Shown here in pieces: positions 26,601-38,483 of a stretch of DNA of 64,000 nt; within the stretch, counting starts at the first letter, position 1, and every line of letters starts with the position of its first letter. A model generated the notes under the pieces. It had not been told where the DNA came from and did no database searches. It saw nothing but the letters and a program-made list of their open reading frames with translations. The DNA comes from Torymus aiolomorphi. Its lineage: Eukaryota; Arthropoda; Insecta; Hymenoptera; Torymidae. The stretch is taken from contig CM070876.1 of the NCBI GenBank assembly GCA_036365515.1, positions 96,357,300 through 96,421,299 on the forward strand, read 5' to 3'. Both the position numbers and the translations under genes were made by a program.

Positions 26601-27808
26601 TTAGTCGAGCAAATGGACGTTGAGACAGCGTTTTTAAATGGTAAGGTTAAATCGAGAGTATTTGTTAAACAGCCTGAAGGCTATGAGGATGGAACTGAGA
26701 AAGTGTGTAAATTAAATAAAGCATTGTATGGTTTGCGTGAGAGTCCGAGAGCTTGGTATGAGTGTCTTGATAATTATTTAAGTTCTTTAGGTTTTGTAAG
26801 AAGTGAACACGATTACTGTTTGTATACTTTGAGAGGTAAAGATGAGATTATTTATTTAATTATATTTGTAGACGACCTCTTGATTTGTTGTAAAAATAAA
26901 CAAAATTTGAATTTGATAAAAGGTATGTTAAAAGAAAGATTTCAAATGAAAGATTTAGGTAAAGTTAGTACGTATTTAGGAATTAATATTGAATATGATG
27001 AAAAGAAAAATCAGATGTTTTTAGATCAAGAAAAGTATATTGAATCACTAGCTAGAAAATATCAGATTAAAGAAGCTAAATTATATGAAACGCCAATGGA
27101 ACAGAATTTAAAGTTAGAACCTGCGGAAGAAACAAATGAGAAAATAAAGTACAGAAATTTGATAGGAGCACTTTTGTATATTAGTTCAGGGTTAGATTAG
27201 ATATAAGTTATAGCGTTAATTACTTAAGTAGATTTCAGAATTGTTACAATGAATCACATTACAAATACGCTTTAAGAGTTTTAAAGTACCTGTATTTAAC
27301 TAAAGATATAAAATTAAGATATATGAAAAATGATAAAGTAGATGTTCTTGAATGCTATGTTGATGCAGACTGGGCAGGTGATAGCGTAGATAGGAAATCG
27401 ACAACTGGGTATGTTGCAAAATTGTATGGAAACGTGATTCATTGGAAATCGAGGAAACAGGGAAGCGTGACGAAGTCTTCGACAGCTGCAGAATATGTAG
27501 CACTGTCAGAAGCAGTAAGCGAAATTTTATTAATTAAAGATTTGTTAAGTAGCTTTAATGTAGAAATTAAGAAACCGATAAATGTTTATGAGGATAATTC
27601 AGGCGCTGTGAGTATTGCTAAACATGGTAATTTTACAAAGAAATCAAAGTACATTGAAGTACATTATCATTTTGTTAATGAAAATTATGAAATGGGTTTG
27701 ATTGATATTGTGAAAGTTAGTTCAGAGAAAAATACAGCAGATATATTGACAAAGGCTCTAGGGCGAGTAAGATTTGAAAAATTGAGAAGTTTATTAAATT
27801 TAATTTGA
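23640..27808 (+). pseudogene. copia gag-pol polyprotein with one frameshift
   Basis: The first frame (ATG 23,640 to stop 27,200; 1,186 residues) contains, in order: gag with YDKWKYKLKLFLE; CCHC knuckle C253-x2-C256-x4-H261-x4-C266; an Arg/Gly-rich linker; aspartic protease DSG with D367; the integrase zinc-binding region with HRTLGHVN and CATC; the integrase triad D569, D632 and E668 (35 residues between the last two); and RT with FVDD (D1078, D1079). RNase H lies in a second frame to 27,808 (YVDADWAGD, STAAEYVALSEA, YEDNSGAVSIA). A single-base indel at about 27,187-27,192 separates them. Given the identical LTRs it is either a fresh mutation, a sequencing error, or less likely a programmed event. 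Confidence 0.93.
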
Positions 27809-27848
27809 AGACTATTATAATTGCGAGAAATATAAATGTAAGGAGGCG

Positions 27849-28103
27849 TGTTAGAATATGAGTACATTTATATAAGTGAGATGGGAGATGCACGCGCAGC
27901 GCCATCACGCGGTTAAGAGCAAGCGAGCTAGCGAGAGCGAGCGGGAGCGCTCTCTCGTCCGCCGTCCTCCGCGTGTAGCGGTTGTAAGAGAGAGAGCTGT
28001 ACACAGAGTCAAGTAATAAAGTTCACTGCATGTTACTGTTCACGTGTGTGTGTGTGTGCTTATTGAAAGAAGCCCTGTCCCATCCATACCTCAAATATTA
28101 ACA
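27849..28103 (+). repeat. copia 3' LTR
   Basis: 255 bp, identical by eye to 23,254-23,508 and directly followed by the target duplication ACCAC. Confidence 0.97.
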
Positions 28104-28884
28104 ACCACTCTAACCTCAAAATTACAACTTTGATATGATTTTTCTGCGCTCGTGATGTAAAATGCCATTCGAAACTAGTGCGTAAGTCGATTATTTAGCT
28201 GGTGTGACTTTTTACACTAGCAAAGCGAGACACAGACCGATTTTATTTTTTATCAGCCTATAAATATCTTAAATATAACTTGTTTCTATAATTTATTATA
28301 TATTAAGATAGGTTCTTTTAAAATAAAGATAATCACTACAGAAAAATAATATAAAAGATTGCCACTAATTGTCTTAATTGATTTAAATTTCTTAGTAACG
28401 ATTATCCTGATATTTATAATAATATGGAACGCAATATAATAGAAGAAGAGAATAACGGCTTCAATTTGTTAAAAAAAATGGATATGTAAGTATTTACATA
28501 ATTATTTCATAAAAATTCTTTTATCTATCTATTTAAGGTTGTAATGCAGACCTTACATTTTTCGTTAAGAATTAACTCAAAATTAAAGGATAGGTAGATT
28601 TTATTATAAAAGTAACTCAATTAAATTTTTTTTTTACCTATGTAAATTGAGAAAAAAGTTTTCAATATTTTTGTTTCTAGCATTTAATATTGAGTTTTAT
28701 GAGAAAAAATGTTTATCATATAGTTATTCAAAAAATTCCGTTTATATTTTAACAAAATTTTGCAATAGGTTACTTCAAAATCTGATGAACATTTATACTT
28801 ATTTACATTTATATACATTTTCCATTTCCAACAGAATTAATATGAATAAAAAAAATTAATGAATTTATTTATTATTTCCGATAG

Positions 28885-29019
28885 TCAATAATTTATAAAA
28901 ATGACAAGAAAATAATTGGCGACTGCCACAATGATGAGCATGAAGAAACAAATAAAAGATGTCATATTTGTGGTAGATTTCTTCATCAAATATCAAATTT
29001 TTATGTAGATGGAATCAAC

Positions 29020-29021
<2 letters not shown>
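28885..29021 (+). other. Possible exon with Cys-x2-Cys motif (tentative)
   Basis: After a splice-acceptor-like TTTCCGATAG, a plus-strand frame without stops runs into the GT microsatellite. It reads an acidic stretch and then KRCHICGRFLHQ. The Cys-x2-Cys could be half of a zinc finger. A separate short frame beginning ATG 28,434 (MERNIIEEENNGFN) ends at a donor-like ATGTAAGT, but its phase does not join this exon without a stop. I cannot assign a gene. Confidence 0.2.
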
Positions 29022-29090
<69 letters not shown>

Positions 29091-29430
29091 CATCTGGGAC
29101 GCATTTTGAGGATTATATAGGTCATATATACCGAATTTTGAGGATTTTGTAGGCATTTTGAGGAGTCTCCTCAAAAGTCCAAAGCACTCGAGAGGCATTT
29201 TGAGGATTTTTCAGCGGTTTCCACAATAGTGTGTTAATACATCGATTTCGGAAATTCCGTGATATTTTTCCGTAAAAGCGGGCGCCGCAGGCGTCGTGGT
29301 GTTAGTCAATAACCTTAGGGTCATTATTTCTTTAGTCACGCGCTTGTTTATTGGTTGTTTATAACAATGTTTATATTTGTGTCACCATTATTGTACAAAT
29401 TCTTTATGAAATCCTCAAAATACCGTCCAA

Positions 29431-29632
<202 letters not shown>

Positions 29633-31177
29633 TTTTATAATTAAATTTTATTAATTATATTTAATTTCAATGTAGATATATGATCATCCAGATACAATTT
29701 TTTAAGGTTATTTGAAATTCTAATTTCAATATATAAATCAAGATGAAAACGTTTATTTGTAAAAAGATGGTTGTCAATTGCGTTGTACACGTAAACTCTA
29801 TATTCATAAAATTTTTTGTGTTATTCTATTAGCATTTTTGTTAGTCATATTCGTTTGAAAAGTAAATCAACTGAAGATTCCTACTTACCGGCATTACGAT
29901 TTTTATTTAATTAAATAAATTCTCATTATTTTTATGGAAAAACACGTTTGACAATCTTTTCGTATATGTAAATACTATACTTATATTTCTTTTGGATGAT
30001 TCTATTGTTATTTTCATGAGATTTATAAATTCATGACAGAGCTTCATATAGGGTAAGGCACTATATTAGTGTTCCTGAATCTAATGGTGTGCTCTTCATT
30101 GAAATAAATGTAAAGCACATAAATATGTTCATACACACCTATAGGGGGTATTACCATATACTGTTATTGTTATCCTTTTCAATTTAAACTAGACTGCCCT
30201 TTATTTCTCTTTCTCTTATTATGTAGACCTCTACTACCAATATACTCATATCATTCAGTATACCCATATTTTTCATTATTTTGTTGCTTTTTCAAAGAAA
30301 AGGCTTTGTAACTGTGAAAACAATTTTTGAAACAAAAAATGTTCAAAAACATGTTTTAATACTTTTGTTACTAAAATCCGTTGTTTTTATGATAAAAATA
30401 TTACAAATCTTCATCTAGGATGAAGCACAATTTTCGTGTCGTATGTGTATGTGTGCGTATACATGCGATAACTTTTGAACCGATCTACCTATTTATATCG
30501 GACAAAGCTTATTCTCTTGGTTTCGGAGGAGAATAGAGAGATCATAACCTAATTTTTTATTTTATCAATTTTTTTTTTATAACCAAAAAACGATTTTGAA
30601 TTTTTTTTTTTTTTATCCGGCACAACATTGTTTGAAATGTCATATATCAAAAATTCTCTATCTATCACGGTTCTTTCGTTAATAATAAAAACGTGTTTTT
30701 TCTTTTAAATTTTCCAAAAGTAAATGGTAAATTATTTTGAGAAAAATCATGATAATGGATAATATAAATAGCTATAATCTACGAAAATTTTAATCTATTC
30801 TTTTGTTTACTTTTAAAAAAAAAATTAAAAAATTTAAAAAAACATTTTTCTGTGACGACATTTTACGGGAATAAAATTGTCTTAATCGCTTCGAAATTGC
30901 CTCTATAGGTAGATTTTTGATAACTTTCTGTCTCTTTTTTTGTGATTAATTATTGGTCCATAAATTTCAAAGATATTTGATGTTAAAATTTTTTTATCTT
31001 CTTTTTCAAATCGTAATTTCTTGAGAATGGTTCTACGAAACGGATCCAGATTTATAGACAATTTCGTATGTCATATAGATATATTATGTATGTGAATGGT
31101 TATCAAACTTGTACGACTACTTTTCGATATATTTAATATTCAAAATTTTTGTTTTTCATATTTTTTTTTTGTTATAT

Positions 31178-32225
31178 TGTAACGGGATGGCTAGTGGGAG
31201 AAAATCCCAACAAGCCACAGGCCAGCGATGCCCTAGAACACGGTGCCGCGGGTGTCAGACTAAAATGACTTGCCCGGGGATCTGCTCCTGGAATCCCGAA
31301 AACAACGCGAAGATCGCACACGACTTTCGCTTTCCAACTAATTGGATCGCTGAGTGAAAAGCGCGCGCTCGAAGAGTAAAGCGCACGGCCGCTATGCTCA
31401 GATATGAAAACGACCGGCGGAGTCGTTTTCCCGCGGAGGCGGCGGTATCCGGGAGAAGGACAGGTTGTAATGAACAACGCGACGAGTAACTAGATATCAC
31501 AATATATTTACAATTACTAATCTCTACAAGCACAACGCACGTGCTGATTAGAACAAAGAGTTAGTTCGCGCGCGACCGTTAATATTCAAACGCGCGAACT
31601 ACACGGCGCGCGGCGAAGCTGCTATGCTCGAGCGCAGTGTTAAGTACGGCGAGCTGACACACACTCGCACGTACACGGCACAGAAAGCTTGCACGGGGCG
31701 ATTTCCGTGCAAGCCTTTTACATGGAATACGCGAGATGAGAATATAACTTACCGATCTAAGGAGCAGCCGGTGCACTCGACTCTCTCTCTCGCTCACTCG
31801 GCAGTTGTGCGCTCGCTCTCTCTCTCTCTCGCTCTCGCTTATAGGGGTTGGCAGTCTGGCTCGCTGCCGTCTCTCGCTCGTGACACAAGTGGCACGGACT
31901 TGCCCTCACTCTTGCTCTCTCGCACGCTTGCCGGTCGACGCCTCCACTCTACACTCGCGGTAATAAAAATAAAAAGGATGGCGCGGACACTAAAATATGA
32001 GATAGGGTAAGCCAACGATGTGCACAGCACGAGAGTCTACACGATGATGGCTCCCTTTTCTCGCGGGAACCAGTTAGCAGCTTCGCGACGGATGACGGGC
32101 ATTTTACGCGTCGCGAGAACGATTCGCTACGCGCGGCGCGCCTCGATTCGGCTGCGCATGAGTTGCGCGCGCGCGCTCACTACCTTCGCGCGGTAGATTA
32201 GAATCGCGGCTAGACACGCGTTACA
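31178..32225 (-). repeat. gypsy 3' LTR
   Basis: 1,048 bp. In element orientation it begins TGTAACGCGTGTCTAGCCGC and ends CCATCCCGTTACA. It contains CT-rich and GC-rich tracts (31,780-32,210). Confidence 0.85.
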
Positions 32226-32422
32226 CTCCCCCGCCAGATGCTGCTTAGGGGACCGAGAGCAGCTCTGCTAATCATGGCCGTCGTCGTACCTACTAATATG
32301 GTAGTAATGATTAGGAGAAGGAGGTTCGGAAAGGAACATTGCAGAATCGGAGTCACCGGTTTTTCTTTTTAATTTTTATTAAAAAAAATATATAAAAAAA
32401 AACTTCAGGGCCTCACCCCTCT

Positions 32423-33379
32423 TCAACTGGCCCGGGAATACGATCGGCGCCCCTTGTGACGAGCTTGGTTGGGGCAATGTTTTGACTTTTTCACCCCAAG
32501 CTCGCCACACATGAAGCACCGGGGGATTGCGTTGCTGTCGAGCGCATCCCGGGTCGCTCGCTCTTCTTCGAGCGCCCTCCTAAGGCGCTCTTCTTCTTTT
32601 TGGAGACGGCGCTGGGCCTCTTCCTTGACCCGGCGCGCCATCTCCTCCGCCTTTTCCCTGGCTCGCCTGGCCTCTTCGATGCGCTCCTGCGCACGAGCCA
32701 GGCGAGCCTCCTCCGCCTTTTGGAAGGCTGTGCGGCGCAGCCTGGCGGCCCTGGCCTCTGCGGCGGCCGCGAGCTCTTCGCGCCGGCCTTGGGCCATTCC
32801 GACCCATTTGCCGGCTTGCCGCTCGCCGGCCTTACCGTGGCACTGGAGAAAGACCTCCAGTGCGGCCAGGGCAGCGTCCTCCGCAGCGCGCGAGGACTTG
32901 CTGAGGCACCGCGCTTCCTCGAGGGCCTTCTCCACTGGGACCCAGGCCGCACCGACTTCATCACTCGGTGCCCACTTGGGGGCCTGGGTCGGAGAACTCT
33001 CTTTCCTTTCTTCGTCGGCCCGAGCCGCGCCGGCGTTTCCTTCCGGCGCCATATCTGAGGCTCGGACCGACGCCTCTTGTGAAAGACGTTCTTTCCGGCT
33101 TTCCTGCTGCTCCTTCGGGAGACGAGGTCGCCGAAGCGGACTGGGACCGGCCTCTGCCCAGGCCGGCTCCGAAGGTCCCTTTCTTGGCTTCGGCGCCTCT
33201 ATCTCCTCAATCATGACGATGGAGGGCTCTTCCACTGGCTGGGGTGCCAGTGTCACAGCGTCGATGCCCTCCACGATCTGCTCCAAAAAATCGATGACGG
33301 CGGGGTCAGGATTGCACTGGATTAATCCAGCGATCACCTTCTTCGCCGTCTCCGCTATTTCGGGAGTCAGGCCTTGCAT
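32423..33379 (-). CDS. 318-aa coiled-coil ORF downstream of gypsy pol
   Basis: An intact ORF from ATG 33,379 in the 3' position where some gypsy elements carry env or an accessory gene. It has no signal peptide or membrane segment, so it is not a typical env. The N-terminal part (residues about 1-45) is helical. The middle is Pro/Ser/Glu-rich with PKRGP-like basic spots. Residues about 190-285 are a long Ala/Arg/Glu-rich predicted coiled coil (EEARRAREKAEEMARRVKEE). The C-terminus has a Cys/His cluster C-x2-C-x8-H-C followed by a basic tail, probably nucleic-acid binding. Function unknown; perhaps an RNA-binding or assembly factor. It is open while gag and pol carry breaks. Confidence 0.6.
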   Translation of the reverse strand: MQGLTPEIAETAKKVIAGLIQCNPDPAVIDFLEQIVEGIDAVTLAPQPVEEPSIVMIEEIEAPKPRKGPSEPAWAEAGPSPLRRPRLPKEQQESRKERLSQEASVRASDMAPEGNAGAARADEERKESSPTQAPKWAPSDEVGAAWVPVEKALEEARCLSKSSRAAEDAALAALEVFLQCHGKAGERQAGKWVGMAQGRREELAAAAEARAARLRRTAFQKAEEARLARAQERIEEARRAREKAEEMARRVKEEAQRRLQKEEERLRRALEEERATRDALDSNAIPRCFMCGELGVKKSKHCPNQARHKGRRSYSRAS

Positions 33380-33530
33380 GTCCTGAAACAGGTAAATCGA
33401 TCCCGGGGAGGAGTGAGATTGAGGACTGGAGAATTAAGACGAACACAGGTTAGTACGTACGACACAAGTTGGACGGCACAATTATTGCTTTTTATACGCT
33501 CGGGTTCTACGAGGACTAATTAGTCCGGCA

Positions 33531-35959
33531 TCAGCAGGTACGGGCTTCTTCTTCGATCCCTTTGGCCTCCCTGGGCCTCGCTTGGGTTCTGTTGGACCGG
33601 TGACACGCATAGGCCGGCCATCGCTCGCAGGGGAGGGGCCCCATAATGTCGCTGGCCACGATTTGCCATGGACGCTCTGTAATTCGGCGTCCCATGAATC
33701 CTGTTGGAGCGCGCTGTTCGACTTTGCACTGCTGGCAAATTTGGCACTGGCTCACGTATCTGGCTACATCACGAGACATGTGTGGCCAATAATACTTCCG
33801 CTTTACTCTTTCTAGCGTTTTCTCGCGGCCCAAGTGCCCAGCAGTTGGAAAGTCATGGCATTCTCTCAGTACTTCGCGTCGCTTTTCGTGAGGGACTGCT
33901 AACTTCCATGCATCATCGTCGCCCAGAGACTCGTCTATGACTTCATCAGGTTCGTACTTGTACAGTCTCCCCCCGCCAGCTTGAACGTGGGGAAGTCTCG
34001 CGGCCGCTGTTGAACCTCTTTCACAATTTCGAGGTACCATTGGTCGTTTGTATCGCGTTCGAGCTCTAACGCGGCGACCGCTGGCTCCTCTTCCTCGAAC
34101 ATCCGCGAAAGGGCATCTGGGACATTGTTCAAAGAGCCCTTTCGGTGTTCGACTGTGAAACTGTGGTTTTGTAGTTCCAAAGCCCATCTTGCTAACCTGC
34201 CTGATGGGTTTCGGAGATCACGGAGCCACTTCAAGCTGCTATGATCCGTGATGACCTTGAAGTCATAGGCCTCTATATACGGACGGAACTTTTTGATTGC
34301 CCAGAGAATTGCTAGACACTCTCGTTCCGTCACGCTATAATTCTTCTCGGCCGCGCTCAGAGTTCGACTAGCGAACTCTAGGACTCTTTCGTCGCCATCT
34401 ATTATCTGGTATAGCACCGCTCCAAGTCCTGTATCGCTCGCATCAGTTTGCACCACGAACTGTGCGTTAGATACCGGTCTGTGGAGAATCGGTGCAGAAG
34501 CAACTAGCGCTTTTAGCTTTTGGAAGGCCTCTTCCTGTGCCGTTGACCACTCGTATTTCCGATCCTTTTTCGTTAGTTCGGTCAGTGGTTCAGCAATTGT
34601 GGCGAAGTTTGTTAAAAACTTTCTATACCACGAGGCCATTCCTAGGAAGCGTCTCAGCTGACGGAGGTTTTTCGGCACCGGATATTCCATAATGGGCTTT
34701 ATTTTCTCGGGGTCTGGTTTAAAACCATCCCTATTTACTATGACCCCGAGATATTGGACCTCATCGCGACAGAAGACACTCTTCTCGCGATTTATTGTGA
34801 GGCCCGCGTCCTTTATCCTATCTAGAACTCTTTTTAGAACCTCTTTATGCTCCTCGAATGTTTCTGTGACTATTATTATGTCATCGAGATACGAGTAAGC
34901 AAAAGGTTCGAGTTCGGGGCCGATGACTTTGTCAATCAGCCTCTGGAAGGACGCTCCGGCATACGAAAGACAGTAGGGCATTCTTGTAAATTGAAATAAC
35001 CCTTTGCCTGGCACGGTGAAGGCCGTAGTCTCTTTGGACTCCGGATTTAGTGGTATTTGGTGGTACGCACTACTTAAATCCAACGTGGATATGTATCGCG
35101 CTTTCTGCAGTTTGCTTAAGGTACTCTCCATGTATGGTAACGGGTATGCGTCTGGCCTTGAGGCTGCGTTCACTTTTCTGAAGTCCACACAGAAACGGAA
35201 CTTCCCGTTGGACTTGCGTACCATTACCACAGGGCTTGACCAGCCGCTTGTCGAAGGTTCTATTATACCCGCGAATAGCATTTCCTCCACCTGCTTGTGC
35301 ATCTCTTCCTCGAGTTTTCGAGATACTGGGTAGTACTTCTGTTTTATGGGTCTTGTGGAGCCGACGTCTACTGCATGCTCAACCCACGAAGTACACCCTA
35401 ATGGTGCCAGGCCGTTTCCCATCAGCTCAGCTACTAAAGCTTCCGCTTCTTTGCGCTGCTCTTCTGTTGGGTCCGCCAACCCTATAGCTGATACGGACAC
35501 GGTATTAGTGGCGGTTATGGAGGCTACTTCTAACTTTACGCTTGCATCATCATCTTTGAGATGCAGCGTATTGTCAGCGGGGTCTAAGACGGCGCTAAAC
35601 TTCTTAATGAAGTTCACCCCCAAGTAGCACTCCGTGTCTAGGTCTGGCATGATTGCGACGCGCACATCCTTGCACACGCCTGCCACGACCATGGGTAGAT
35701 ACACATAGCCAACCACTGCTATGCTCTGTCCATTAGTTACCCGTGCCGTTAGGCCGCTGGCCGGGATTAATTCTTTTCCACAGGCTGTAGCGAGCTGTAA
35801 GCCGATGGAATTCATCCCAGTCCAGGAAGCTCCAGTATCGAAGAGTGCCCGTAGCCTGTAGCCGGCTACACCTACTTGAAGCCACCATCGCGAGCATGTT
35901 TCCTGGTTATCTTCGTTCTGCTGAGTCGCGGGAACTTCTTCGCTCTCTCCTTCAGGCAA
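33531..35959 (-). pseudogene. gypsy pol: protease, RT, RNase H, truncated integrase
   Basis: The long frame (ATG 35,959 to 33,935; 674 residues) carries the protease LFDTGAS near residue 40, RT with FCVDFRKVN, STLDLSSAYHQIPL and the catalytic YLDDII, and RNase H with QTDASDTGLGAVL. A frameshift just before 33,935 moves to the frame ending at 33,531. That frame holds the integrase zinc-binding module (H...H, then CQICQQCK) and the first catalytic aspartate in WQIVASDIMGPL. The rest of the integrase core and C-terminal domain are absent, replaced within about 20 codons by unrelated sequence. So integration function is lost by deletion in addition to the frameshift. Confidence 0.88.
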
Positions 35960-36018
35960 TTGGACCGAGTTACCCTCGGTCGCTGATGTGAGAGCTGGGG
36001 GCGGGCGTGTGGCCGTGT

Positions 36019-38385
36019 TTACCTGCCCCCTTGGCCGTTTCCCTGCTGGTTTCCGGCAGCATTGGGGTTGCGGTCGCTTCCTCTTTGCTCGTTGCCGTAA
36101 CCCCTTCGGTACTCTGGCCTTTGTGGAGGTCCATTACTCCTTGGACTTGGCGGCCTAGCCTGGTGGGTCGCGCTACTACCCCCACTAGGCTGATTATTAC
36201 TTTGCCCGCCTTCCCGCTGCCTGTTCTCCCAATTATTCTTTTCCTTGGGCTTCTTGAACGACTGTGGGTTTGGCGTTTGCCCACTATTTCCGTCGGTGCC
36301 TTTCTTTGTCAAGCTTGACAAACACTCGGCCATCACCCGACGGAACATAGCCTCGAGGCTTTCTCGAGGCTCCTGCTGTTGTTGCCCCATCGCCGCCACT
36401 CCTGGATTCTGCTTTTTCCGCTGATCCGTGGTTGGCTCTGTAGGTACGTAGGCAAACTCTGGCAAGTAAGTGCGCTCTGGCGGTGGTGGCGAGTGATACA
36501 CCTTATCTGCCGCGAGCGCTAATTCGGCCTCCCGGGCTAAATCCAGGAGCCCTCGGTAATCCGTAATTTGATTATGCATCACCATTTTTTGTAGTTCTGG
36601 CCGCATGTTCCGGTGCAACATGTCCAATTGTTGGGGCATGCTAGGCACCGGAACTAACTTGAGAATCAAGGCTTGCAGATTCACTACGTAATCTCTCGTG
36701 AGTTCGTTTCTGCCTTGAGTCCTCGCGTTTATCTCCGCTAGGATTCGCTGTTGATGGCCCCTGTCACCGCCATACATGTGTATTATGGCCTCTTGGAAGT
36801 CTTACCAAGATCGCCACGTATGACGGTTACTCCTATACCAGGTGGCCGCTACTCCACTCAGGAGCTCTGATAATGATGACAGTACTTCGTCGTACGTCAG
36901 ATTTGCTAGAGCTCGACATTCCTCTACTCTCGTGAGGAATAACTCGACGCTCTGCTCCTTCAAGGACCCAGAGAACTTGATGTGCCATTTCCTTACGATT
37001 TGGCCCACATCACGGTTCGTCTGTTGAGGCACGTACGTCTGCCTCGTAGACTGGTCCAGTGTAGCGCTCACCCCCGCCTGACGCTGTGTAGGATTTCTTC
37101 CGCTATTCCTCCTAGCGTCCCTTTGCGATTCAGTATTGGGACTGCTGCTGTCAAAATTCACATATGTGAACGTGTCCTGAAAGTTCACATGTGGTGATAC
37201 TCGTCCCCTGCCCGCACTCGGTAGTTGGACTCCCTCCAAGCGCGTGCTTGAGGGGGGGTGTCGAGCTTCTTGGAGTATTCGCACACTCTCTTTGAGCTCT
37301 TCCACCTCTTTGACGAGTCTATGGATCACCGACAGCAGCTGTTCTGAGACTACGTTGTCTCCCACAGCAATCCCTGCGTTCCGCTGTTCCCCCGCACTTG
37401 GCCACTCAAAACTCTGTGGCTGCGGTGGACTTCGCGTTTGCTGCCAGAACGCGTGCTGCCCATTTTGTGCCGACAACGACTCTTGTTCTTGACTCCGCCG
37501 GAATTGTCGTTGCCTGCGCTGCTCTTCTAGCAACGCCTGCTGTCGCTGCTGCTCTTGATGCTTTTGCTGTTGCTGCCGCTGCTGCTCCTGCTGTTGCTGC
37601 TGTTGCTGCCGTCGCTGCTGCTCCATCTGCTGCTGCTGCTGCATTTGTTGCTGCTGCATTTGCTGCTGCTGCATTTGCTGCTGTTGCAGTTGCTGCTGCT
37701 GCATTTGCTGCTGCTGCATTTGCTGCTGCTGCAGTTGTTGCTGTTGAAGCTGTTGCTGTTGGAGCTGTCCCTCGGCTTCGGCTGGAGATGTCCCGGTGGG
37801 TGCTGCAGAGCTCAATATCTCTGTCCCGGAACCCTCCTGGCCGTTTGCCTCATCCGCTGGCTCCACCACTGCATTATGTGCTTGTTGTGGAGCGCTCATC
37901 CTCCGAGACTCCAAGAGTTTTTGCATCACTATCGGGTCATCAAGGAGCGTAATGAACGGGTGCGGTTGGTCTGGATCAGTATTGGGATCCACAATAGTCG
38001 ACCCAGACTTGTTCATCAACGTTAAGTCGATGAACGCCCTTCGGGACTGCTCGCGTTTAGCAAACGCTTGCTTCTCCGACAGCTCCGGCTCTGGCACGAA
38101 ATCGGCGGCACTGTAATCGCCCATAAGCCACTTGATCGTTGTCAGCATATTCACTGATTGCAGATCTGACTGCTGCAGACCAAGGGCTTGCATGGCCTCG
38201 ATAATTTCCTCTTCGGGCTGTGTATACGCCCAATTGAGTATCGCAGATTCCGCAAACTGCGATGATCGGGCCATGGTGTCATTTGGCTGTGCGCTTCCCC
38301 ACGAACTTATTTTACTAGCGCGAGTAGTATCCGGATTGATGGCAGAGAGAGTTTGCCTTTTCAACCCGTGAGCTAGCTTTTTCAA
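36019..38385 (-). pseudogene. gypsy gag with polyglutamine tract and one nonsense codon
   Basis: The frame from 38,385 runs 527 codons to a TAA at 36,802-36,804. It then continues in the same frame to 36,019, so a single nonsense codon splits gag. The first part contains a Gln-rich tract of more than 90 residues (about 37,540-37,770), with repeating QQQM/QQQL units. The gag core follows with WHIKFSGSLKEQSVELFLTR (the retrotransposon gag domain). The 3' part is Gln/Asn/Gly/Arg-rich and shows no CCHC knuckle. The pol frame begins 60 bp further on. It would encode the structural particle protein. Confidence 0.8.
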
Positions 38386-38483
38386 TGCGACCCCGGGTTA
38401 CTTTCTAAGAGCTACGGCGGTTGCTCTTAACCTCGATAATACACGAGGATTTCCCGTATGCGGCTAGACACGCGTTACAATAT

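Larger units (their letters stand above)
23254..28103 (+). mobile_element. copia-type LTR retrotransposon, nearly intact
   Basis: A 4,850-bp element flanked by the 5-bp duplication ACCAC (23,249-23,253 and 28,104-28,108). The two 255-bp LTRs begin TGTTAGAATATG and end CAAATATTAACA. They read as identical by eye, which implies a very recent insertion. A primer site TGGTAGCGGAGC follows the 5' LTR directly. A purine-rich AAGGAGGCG precedes the 3' LTR. A single gag-pol frame is interrupted once near 27,190. Target duplication, LTR ends and protein motif order (protease, integrase, RT, RNase H) all fit Ty1/copia. Confidence 0.97.
31178..38479 (-). mobile_element. Ty3/gypsy LTR retrotransposon with deleted 5' LTR
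   Basis: The element is read on the minus strand: gag (38,385-36,019), pol (35,959-33,531), an extra ORF (33,379-32,423), a purine tract GGCGGGGGAG (about 32,226-32,235), then a full 3' LTR (31,178-32,225). The 4-bp duplication ATAT flanks it (31,174-31,177 and 38,480-38,483). At the 5' end only the last ~20 bp of the outer LTR edge survive (38,460-38,479, matching 32,206-32,225). Gag begins about 75 bp further in, so nearly the whole 5' LTR and primer site are missing even though the target duplication is intact. Confidence 0.88.

Noticed and set aside
32469..33386. Plus-strand 305-codon frame opposite the gypsy accessory ORF
   Set aside because: Antisense shadow; the minus-strand frame has the Cys/His cluster, coiled coil and element context.
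37398..38025. Plus-strand Ala-rich and Leu-rich open frames of 156-184 codons
   Set aside because: Antisense shadows of the CAG-type polyglutamine tract in the gypsy gag.
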